From contig JAIJEI010000031.1 of the NCBI GenBank assembly GCA_022739095.1, forward strand, positions 1 through 15,113: a DNA stretch of 15,113 bases, given 5' to 3'. Within the stretch, counting starts at the first letter, position 1. Every line of letters starts with the position of its first letter. The stretch is from Bifidobacterium sp. GTDB taxonomy: Bacteria > Actinomycetota > Actinomycetes > Actinomycetales > Bifidobacteriaceae. The position numbers and the translations under genes are program-made. The notes below the pieces were generated by a model. The model was given only the letters and a program-made list of their open reading frames with translations. It was not told where the DNA came from and ran no database searches. This document shows positions 1-4,805 of the stretch, piece after piece.

Positions 1-705
1 GTTCGACATGCCATCAGCGCTCGTGCCCTGCTCCACCTTCTTCGACGGCGCGTCCGGCGGCGTCTCCGGCGGCTTCGGCTGGTACTTGTCCAGCACGATC
101 ACCACGATCGACGGCTTCGAGGAAGCCTCCACATTACGACGCATGATCGCATCAACGCTGTTCGACGGATCATCTGAGAAGCCATCGGATGTGTGGTAAT
201 TCTGAGTGCCTGCATACTTATGGGTGTTCGGTGCGACGTATTTGTTCCAGTTGTCGTACCAGCTGCCGGTCCCGGTCGGCGAAGCCCAGCCGGACCCGTT
301 GTAGATGTAGTTGCCGCCCATGACGGCTGGCACCTCGCCGACCGCGACCACTCGGCAGTCGCCGTCGCCCTCGCCGGGGTGACGCCGCTGGAAGCCCGCC
401 TCGCATTCCGTACGGGCCTGGTCCAAAGCGGCCTGCGCCTTCGTGACGCCATCGCCCGCCAACGTCACGCCCGCGTCGTTCATGGCGGCGCGCACCGAAT
501 CAAGACTCGTGGCCGGACCCCACGCCCCGCTGGCGTCGTCCTTGTACTGCCAGAACTGCACCGCGTCCAGGCCGCCGCCCTCACCGGGCCGGTTGCCGCC
601 GCCACCGCCCGCGAACGCGGTCGAAGCGACGACGCCGCCGGCACCAAGCGTGGCGATCGCGGCCAACGCGGCGACACCGGCTTTCATCTTTCTACTAAAG
701 TTCAT
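1..705 (-). CDS. Secreted surface protein, N-terminal part (runs off the left edge)
   Basis: An open frame of 235 codons begins with ATG at 705 and has no stop before the window edge, so only the N-terminus is present. A GGAGG ribosome site lies just upstream (about 716-720). Residues 1-32 form a clear signal peptide: basic NFSRKMK, a hydrophobic Ala/Val stretch, and a likely cut after STAFA. A Gly-rich linker follows, then a domain with a DAVQFWQYKDD motif, many Trp, Tyr, Asn and Gly residues, and a Pro/Thr-rich stretch (KPPETPPDAP) before the frame leaves the window. This layout suits a large wall-attached adhesin of the kind carried by actinobacterial mobile elements. Any anchor (LPXTG or C-terminal membrane segment) would lie outside the window. 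The gene is last in the minus-strand series, behind a terminator and a 340-bp gap holding an octamer repeat array. I do not recognise a specific family. The secretion call is firm; adhesin is inference. Confidence 0.75.
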   Translation of the reverse strand, partial: MNFSRKMKAGVAALAAIATLGAGGVVASTAFAGGGGGNRPGEGGGLDAVQFWQYKDDASGAWGPATSLDSVRAAMNDAGVTLAGDGVTKAQAALDQARTECEAGFQRRHPGEGDGDCRVVAVGEVPAVMGGNYIYNGSGWASPTGTGSWYDNWNKYVAPNTHKYAGTQNYHTSDGFSDDPSNSVDAIMRRNVEASSKPSIVVIVLDKYQPKPPETPPDAPSKKVEQGTSADGMSN

Positions 706-768
706 AAAAATGAGCCTCCGTTATTGACCTTTTCTGTTCATCCCCTCCCTTCAAACTTTCCGGTCATG

Positions 769-802
769 GCCCCGTCGCCTCTTTTTCAAGGGGTGGCGGG
801 GC
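769..802. repeat. 11-bp inverted repeat in the leader of the surface-protein gene
   Basis: Arms at 769-779 and 792-802 flank a 12-nt pyrimidine-rich loop (780-791). Nine of the eleven pairs are Watson-Crick. The other two are G-U wobbles if the plus strand is transcribed, but A-C mismatches on the minus strand. No U-run follows on either strand, so it is not an ordinary terminator. It could be a structured leader or a protein site. Confidence 0.4.
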
Positions 803-918
803 TTCCGACCGCAGGAATAACGGGAGGTAGCCACCGGTTGGCCCGGCAACCACCAACAAGCCTCACAGCCGACACGCCGAACCACGGAGCATGGCGTCTA
901 CAAAAATCCAAGAATATT

Positions 919-966
919 TCCCGGCAATACGGGTACACGGGAATAAGGGAATACAGGTTCGCGGGA
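919..966. repeat. Octamer array C: about six tandem 8-bp repeats
   Basis: Six consecutive 8-bp units follow one another in strict phase, with plus-strand consensus NNACGGGT; examples are ATACGGGT, ACACGGGA, ATAAGGGA and ATACAGGT. The unit ATACGGGT at 927-934 also occurs in the array upstream of parA (4266-4273). The array sits just beyond the terminator at 994-1028, about 210 bp before the surface-protein start. It is the same repeat type as the two arrays flanking parA. Confidence 0.7.
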
Positions 967-993
967 ACATGTCCCTTCCTCACAAAATCCATG

Positions 994-1028
994 AAAAAAA
1001 GGCCCGCACCGATTCCCCAGTGCGGGCC
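994..1028 (-). terminator. Rho-independent terminator of the coiled-coil membrane protein gene
   Basis: On the minus strand a perfect 9-bp stem (arms 1020-1028 and 1001-1009, GGCCCGCAC type) with a 10-nt loop is followed directly by seven U residues (994-1000). It lies 20 bp after the stop codon at 1048. Confidence 0.9.
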
Positions 1029-1047
1029 ACAAACAGCCAATCATCAA

Positions 1048-2085
1048 TCAGTGCTGAATAAGATTGTTCGGCGGAACATAGCAGTCCTCAGTGCAGCCGT
1101 ATGATCTGTTGAGGTTTGGTCTTGTGGTGGAGGCAGAGCCGCCGGTCGAACCGGAACCGGAGCTGGAGCCGGATCCGCCCGATGTGGCGCCACGGTATGT
1201 GCTGGAGCCGCCGGTCGAAGAGCCGCCTGTACGCCGATATGTGCTGTTGCCGGAGTATGACGAGCCGCCGCCGGTGTAGGTGGATTGGGCCTGCGCCTGA
1301 GCCTGGGCTGCCGCTGCGGCCGCTGCGGCGGCTTGCGCATCCGCGTCCGTCTTTGCCTGGACGCTCGCGTTCACGCCGTTGATGGCATCCTCCAGCGTTT
1401 TGCGCGCCCCGTCGATCTTCGCCGGATCGTTCCCGTCCTTCAGCCCGTTCGCCGCGTCGATGGCGTTCGACAATGCGTCGCGGGTGGCGTTGTCCGCGAC
1501 CTTGCCGTCCGAATCCGCGAGCAGTTTCGACGCCTCGTCCAGCTTCGCGGTCAGATTCGTTTTCGCGGTTTCCAGCCTCTTCGCTGCCTTGGATTTGGTG
1601 ACGGCCCTCACCGCCTTCGACAGGCTCTTCTCGTGGGTCTCGTACCAGTCGGCCTGTTCATTGAGTTTCGCTGTGGCGGCATCCAGACCCTTCGCATCAT
1701 CGGCCACGCAGCCCTCGTATTCGGGTGCCATGGCCTTGAGTTCCTTGCCCAAGGATTCGACGGTCTTCGAGTCCGTGACCTGTTCGGCCTTGACGGCGGC
1801 GGCGTCGGCGGCATCGCCGTTGAGCAGCGCGTTGTACTCGTTGGCATTGTTGCGCACGGTGTCGGCGGCGGTGGCGCACGCCTCCTTGGCCTCGGCGAGC
1901 TTCGCGCCGCTGTAAGCGTTCCAGCCGATGATGCCGGCCGCGACCAGAATCACCGCGCAGACGACGGCGATCAGGGGCGGCAGCCACTTCGGACGCCTGC
2001 TTCCATCCTTGCTTGGCTCTGTGATGTTCTCGGCGGGTGTTTCGACGGGTTCGAGGATTTCCGTCTTGTCGTTCTCGTTCATCAT
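1048..2085 (-). CDS. Membrane-anchored extracellular coiled-coil protein with Ser/Gly-rich tail
   Basis: A 345-residue protein of unknown role. The first 33 residues are acidic and probably cytoplasmic. One membrane segment follows at about 36-56 (LPPLIAVVCAVILVAAGIIG). Next comes a long Ala/Lys/Glu/Asp-rich helical region (about 60-250) likely to form coiled coils, with two cysteines at 70 and 126 that could pair outside the cell. An Ala/Gln tract follows (about 250-270), then a Ser/Thr/Gly/Tyr-rich tail of low complexity, ending in a compact stretch with two close cysteines (GCTEDC). An AAGGAG site precedes tandem ATG codons at 2085 and 2082; the second has the better spacing. The topology suggests a cell-surface stalk, perhaps working with the neighbouring secreted protein, but this is inference. 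A strong terminator follows the gene. Confidence 0.8.
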   Translation of the reverse strand: MMNENDKTEILEPVETPAENITEPSKDGSRRPKWLPPLIAVVCAVILVAAGIIGWNAYSGAKLAEAKEACATAADTVRNNANEYNALLNGDAADAAAVKAEQVTDSKTVESLGKELKAMAPEYEGCVADDAKGLDAATAKLNEQADWYETHEKSLSKAVRAVTKSKAAKRLETAKTNLTAKLDEASKLLADSDGKVADNATRDALSNAIDAANGLKDGNDPAKIDGARKTLEDAINGVNASVQAKTDADAQAAAAAAAAAQAQAQAQSTYTGGGSSYSGNSTYRRTGGSSTGGSSTYRGATSGGSGSSSGSGSTGGSASTTRPNLNRSYGCTEDCYVPPNNLIQH

Positions 2086-2109
2086 TGTTCTCCTTGCATT
2101 GATAACGCT

Positions 2110-3009
2110 TTATTGATCTGCCGGGATACCCGCGTTGGATTGCAGCGTTTCCCGCGCGATGTCGAGTAGCCGCTCGTCGCGGCCGGGTTGGGCGTCCGCT
2201 GTGTGGGGGAGCCAGTCCTGATCGACGTCGAGGGTCAGGTCATCGAAGGCCTGTTGCCCGTCATCGCGGCCCAGCAGGCCGCGTAGCCTGAACGTCTCGT
2301 TCATGTGCTGTCCGTCCCATTCGATGCGCCGGGCGTACAGCAGGAAATCCAGAGTAAGGAACCCCGGCCCGGCCTTGTCCACCTGCACGTACCGGGAGCG
2401 CGTCGGCGTGAATCTCACCTGCGGCACGCCTTTCAGCCGTTCGTGCAACGGGCTGTCCGGCACGATGTAGCGTTTGACCAGGTTCTGTCCGCCGGCCGCG
2501 AAGAACAGCATCTGCGGCAGATTGCCGTAGGTCGCGTCGTAGTAGCGCCATCCTTGGTCGTCCCGCCATTTGCGAAGCATGTCACGGGCGGCCCCCGGCC
2601 CCAGATGGATGCCGGAGGCCAGCGTCACCCGGTCGAACTCGCCGCGCATGAGACCATACAGGGCCCGCCCGGTCCGGTCCTTCGGATGACGTCTCGCTCG
2701 GGTGTCCGTCCGATGGTTCGGATCCGCATACGGGCAGTGCAGGTAGGCGTCCTCGTCGTAGCGGCACAGGCCCGGCACGTCGCCCCGGTGGTGTCGCCCG
2801 TAGGGCCGGCGCGCACGGCTTTCCTCCTGCCGGCGGAACAGGCCGACGATCTGGATGGGATCGTCGCACAGCGGGCACACCGCGTAGTAGGACGGCCCCT
2901 TGTCGCCGTCACGACGCCACGGGGCCACGCCGCCGGTGCACCTCATGTATGGCTCCTGGCCGATCACGATGCTTTCCGCCCTTCCTGGCCATGCCTTGAA
3001 CGCATCCAT
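2110..3009 (-). CDS. Conserved-looking hypothetical protein with a probable zinc-binding N-terminus
   Basis: A 299-residue soluble protein. Its N-terminal third carries Cys24, a CPLC pair (Cys45 and Cys48) followed by PIQIVGLF, then Cys82 and a HCPYA motif (His91, Cys92). This spacing suggests a structural zinc site. The rest is mixed alpha/beta with no membrane segment and no catalytic motif I recognise. Unnamed mobile-element proteins with a similar Cys-rich N-terminus exist, but I cannot assign a function. The start is uncertain. ATG 3009 follows a G-rich stretch. A much stronger site (CAGGAGG) serves an ATG at 3041 that overlaps the upstream stop codon, but that frame closes at 2964. One extra G in the G6 run at 3016-3021 would join the two and add 11 residues. 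Confidence 0.7.
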   Translation of the reverse strand: MDAFKAWPGRAESIVIGQEPYMRCTGGVAPWRRDGDKGPSYYAVCPLCDDPIQIVGLFRRQEESRARRPYGRHHRGDVPGLCRYDEDAYLHCPYADPNHRTDTRARRHPKDRTGRALYGLMRGEFDRVTLASGIHLGPGAARDMLRKWRDDQGWRYYDATYGNLPQMLFFAAGGQNLVKRYIVPDSPLHERLKGVPQVRFTPTRSRYVQVDKAGPGFLTLDFLLYARRIEWDGQHMNETFRLRGLLGRDDGQQAFDDLTLDVDQDWLPHTADAQPGRDERLLDIARETLQSNAGIPADQ

Positions 3010-3041
3010 AGTCGGCCCCCCTCGCCGCGCATCGTCGTCAT
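2964..3041 (-). other. Short 25-codon frame behind a strong ribosome site (leader or frameshifted start)
   Basis: ATG 3041 overlaps the preceding gene's TGA as ATGA and has an ideal CAGGAGG site 5 nt away. It reads only 25 residues (starting MTTMRGEGG) before TGA at 2964. It overlaps the start of the 2110-3009 gene in another frame. It is either a coupling leader peptide or the true start of that gene, displaced by a one-base change in the G6 tract at 3016-3021. Confidence 0.35.
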
Positions 3042-3271
3042 CGATACCTCCTGTTGATTCTAACCCACCAATCCGCCGGCAGCTCGGGCACCGCGCCCTC
3101 GCGTTCGGCGAACGCGAGGCACGCGAGCACCGTGCGCAATCCCAACGGGAACTCCCGTCGTCCCTGACGCATCAGGAACGTCCAGTCCTCCGTGCACTCC
3201 TCGCAATCCGAATGGTCCATGATCCCGCGACGGGCCAGTGCGGCCCGCTCCTCGATGCCGTCCGTCATCAT
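3038..3271 (-). CDS. Small hypothetical protein (77 aa) with a CxxC motif
   Basis: The start is ATG 3271, which overlaps the RHH gene's TGA as ATGA; a second ATG follows at 3268 and a GGAG site lies just upstream. The frame extends further upstream, but the coupled start and ribosome site favour this one. The 77-residue product has a DCEEC motif near residue 22, a hydrophobic middle (LRTVLACLAFA) and a C-terminal PADWW motif. It has no signal peptide. It is translationally coupled to the partition-type gene before it. I do not recognise the family. Confidence 0.65.
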   Translation of the reverse strand: MMTDGIEERAALARRGIMDHSDCEECTEDWTFLMRQGRREFPLGLRTVLACLAFAEREGAVPELPADWWVRINRRYR

Positions 3272-3522
3272 CCACTCCTTCTTCCGTCTTGCTTCGCCTC
3301 GGCCCTTGCGTCCGCCGCGTCGAGGGGAGGGCAGTCGCGTTCGATCCATGCCGTGAGCATGTCGCGGATGGTGGTGCCGCGTCGCACGGCCTCGGCCTTG
3401 AACCGTTTCTTGAGCATGGGGTCGAGCTCCACCGTGATCTTGGGCAGCTTGACCGGTTTCTTGTAGTCGGTGAGGGTCGATGCCAGCATGTTCCTCGTGG
3501 TCATCGGCTTGTTGATCTCCAT
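3268..3522 (-). CDS. Small ribbon-helix-helix DNA-binding protein, likely partition partner of ParA
   Basis: An 84-residue protein with a basic, probably flexible N-terminal tail (residues 1-28) and a ribbon-helix-helix fold. The strand reads PKITVELDP (27-35). A first helix follows (MLKKRFKAEAVRRG), then TTIRDMLTAWIERD. Proteins of this size and plan next to a short ParA (ParG, omega, CopG types) bind short repeats as centromere and operator and stimulate the ATPase through their N-terminal tail; Arg10 is a candidate finger. ATG 3522 is preceded by AAGGA with about 8-nt spacing, and the 64 bases before it are a complete array of eight 8-bp repeats, as expected of an autoregulated centromere-binding gene. 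The same frame is open further upstream through parA, but that part shows no coding character. Family call firm, role inferred from context. Confidence 0.8.
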   Translation of the reverse strand: MEINKPMTTRNMLASTLTDYKKPVKLPKITVELDPMLKKRFKAEAVRRGTTIRDMLTAWIERDCPPLDAADARAEAKQDGRRSG

Positions 3523-3534
3523 GATGCTGTTCCT

Positions 3535-3598
3535 TTCCGTGTCCCCGTGTCCACGGGTTTGCGTGGACACGGGTTTCCGGGTTGCCGGTTCCGCGGGT
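3535..3598. repeat. Octamer array B: eight tandem 8-bp repeats between parA and the RHH gene
   Basis: Eight perfectly phased 8-bp units fill almost the whole gap between the parA stop (3600) and the RHH start (3522). Minus-strand units include ACCCGCGG, ACCCGGAA, ACCCGTGT, ACCCGTGG and the inverted-looking ACACGGGG. The consensus is ACCCGTGG. Heptad arrays bound by omega and short repeats bound by ParG are organised in the same way. Proposed role: centromere-like site and operator of the RHH protein. Confidence 0.75.
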
Positions 3599-3599
3599 G

Positions 3600-4193
3600 T
3601 CAGGCGTTGAATGCGTCGCTGAGTTCCTTGGCGATAAGCCCGTAGCCCGAGGCGGACGGGAACCGGCCCTCGTCCGGCGCGAGGCGCATGGCCTCCTTGT
3701 ACGGGATGGTCTCCCTGCAATGGGCCAGTCCGTTCTCGGCCAGGAACTCCTCGGCGTGCCTGAGGCTGCGCGTGCCGTGGCGGGTCTGGGTCAGCAGCAC
3801 CGAGGAGGGCTTGTTGATCTGCCGGATGGTCTCCAGCATGCGTTCCAGGTCGATGGGGCCGGTGGTGGTGACGAGCAGCACGAGGTCGGCCGCGTCCACC
3901 GCCGCCTCCACCAGATCGGTCTGCAGGGGAGGCGTGTCGATCAGCACCCATTCCTCCTCGGCGGGCGCGGCGACGGTGAACCGGTTGACGACCTCCACCC
4001 CGAAGGGCAGTGGACGGCCGGCCGATAGGGCCTTGTGCGCCCACAGGGTCGCCGCGCCGGACGGGTCGGCGTCGCGCACCGTCACGGTATGGCCCAGTCG
4101 GGCGAGTGCTTCGGCGGTGCCGATGGCGCTGGTGGTCTTGCCGACCCCGCCCTTGAGGTTGACGAAGGCCACCGTTTTCGTGTTCGTGGTCAT
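3600..4193 (-). CDS. parA: ParA/ParF-type partition ATPase
   Basis: A 197-residue ATPase of the short ParA (ParF-like, MinD/ParA superfamily) class. The deviant Walker A motif KGGVGKTT starts at residue 14, with the signature lysine (K14) and the P-loop lysine (K19). Walker A' reads DADPSG near residue 41, and Walker B reads VLIDTPP. There is no N-terminal HTH, so DNA binding must come from a partner, which fits the small RHH gene 77 bp downstream. ATG 4193 was chosen because the ParA fold begins directly after it (TKTVAFVNLKGG) and an AAAGGA site lies upstream. The longer frame would translate an octamer repeat array. Known ParA ATPases segregate or position low-copy replicons on the nucleoid. 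Here it probably stabilises the element when excised. Confidence 0.9.
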   Translation of the reverse strand: MTTNTKTVAFVNLKGGVGKTTSAIGTAEALARLGHTVTVRDADPSGAATLWAHKALSAGRPLPFGVEVVNRFTVAAPAEEEWVLIDTPPLQTDLVEAAVDAADLVLLVTTTGPIDLERMLETIRQINKPSSVLLTQTRHGTRSLRHAEEFLAENGLAHCRETIPYKEAMRLAPDEGRFPSASGYGLIAKELSDAFNA

Positions 4194-4209
4194 TGGGATT
4201 GTTCCTTTC

Positions 4210-4281
4210 ATTCGGATTTCCGGCTTCCCGTGTCCACGGGTGCACGGTTCCACGGTTTGCCGCGTATACGGGTTTCCGGAA
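4210..4281. repeat. Octamer array A: eight to nine tandem 8-bp repeats upstream of parA
   Basis: Phased 8-bp units run from 4210 or 4218 to 4281. Minus-strand copies include ACCCGTAT, AACCGTGG, AACCGTGC and ACCCGTGG. The adjoining ACACGGGA unit makes a CCCGTG-2-CACGGG dyad. A TATACG -10-like hexamer falls inside the array. Its position directly upstream of parA fits a partition operator and centromere. Confidence 0.7.
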
Positions 4282-4328
4282 TGGTTCGTCCTTATGGGGC
4301 CGGACCGGTTATCTGTATCGGATTGTCT

Positions 4329-4805
4329 TCAGAAGAGGGTGTCCTGCAAGGGCGGGGTGTGCGTGGCGGCGGCCGGGGCCTTCGCCTTGCCGGCCGAGCG
4401 CGTGGTGGCGCGCCATCGTTGCTGGCGTGCGTTGCGCTGCTCGGTCTTGCGGCGTTTGCATTCCTTCTCGCGTGCCGCCGCCACGATTTCCGGGTTCGCC
4501 CGGATGAATCGTGCAAGCCTCTGTTCGGCGGTCGGGTCGTCCGGGTTGAACCGGAATCCGGCCTCCTGAGCGGTTTTCAGGACCTGACGGCGGGCCCGCA
4601 ACGGCAGTCCTCCGTAGATGCCGTACTGGTCCTGGACCATGATGCCGAACGCGAGGCATTCGGCCCTGACCGGGCAGGCCTCGCAGATCCGCACCGCCGC
4701 ACGCCGCAGCTCGTATTGGCTTCGCTGGTTGGGCAGGTCGTCCGGCCCCCACATGCGGTCCGACCAGGCGTTCGGGAAGTCCGCGCATTCGCCTTTCAGG
4801 AACAT
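4329..4805 (-). CDS. WhiB-family iron-sulfur regulator
   Basis: A 158-residue protein with the four WhiB cysteines: Cys7, then Cys41-x2-Cys44-x5-Cys50 (CEACPVRAEC). These ligate a 4Fe-4S cluster in the family. The downstream turn motif is GIYGG (62-66), matching the G-[VI]-[WY]-G-G signature. A basic C-terminal region follows (Lys/Arg-rich from about 110 to 145), longer than in housekeeping WhiB proteins and likely to touch DNA. The start at 4805 has an excellent AAGGAGGT site and overlaps the end of the initiator gene by 10 bp, so the two are co-expressed. WhiB proteins are confined to Actinobacteria and their phages and plasmids, and act with the primary sigma factor. Here it probably controls element genes or senses redox/NO stress; the target is unknown. 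Confidence 0.9.
   Translation of the reverse strand: MFLKGECADFPNAWSDRMWGPDDLPNQRSQYELRRAAVRICEACPVRAECLAFGIMVQDQYGIYGGLPLRARRQVLKTAQEAGFRFNPDDPTAEQRLARFIRANPEIVAAAREKECKRRKTEQRNARQQRWRATTRSAGKAKAPAAATHTPPLQDTLF

Larger units (their letters stand above)
706..1047. other. Long non-coding gap upstream of the surface-protein gene
   Basis: No credible gene is present. From right to left the gap holds a rho-independent terminator for the coiled-coil protein gene (994-1028), an array of 8-bp repeats (919-966), and a G/C-rich inverted repeat (769-802). The surface-protein gene starts at 705, so the stretch from the array to the start codon probably contains its promoter and a leader of up to about 200 nt. 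I could not pick a convincing -35/-10 pair. Confidence 0.6.

Noticed and set aside
919..966. CRISPR array
   Set aside because: The 8-bp units are contiguous with no spacers, and the larger repeats at 5659-5825 have no unique spacers of fixed size and lie in a coding frame; no cas genes are present.
786..1040. 84-codon minus-strand frame in the gap before the surface gene
   Set aside because: It would translate through the terminator and octamer array C and has no ribosome site.
1285..2169. Long plus-strand frame of 294 codons
   Set aside because: It is exactly antisense to the coiled-coil membrane protein, whose start, ribosome site, membrane segment and terminator are all convincing.
3268..4245. 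A single 325-codon minus-strand protein ending in the RHH domain
   Set aside because: Its first 240 codons are an out-of-frame reading of parA and repeat arrays (Arg/Gly/Pro-rich). Only the last 84 codons, from ATG 3522, have coding character.
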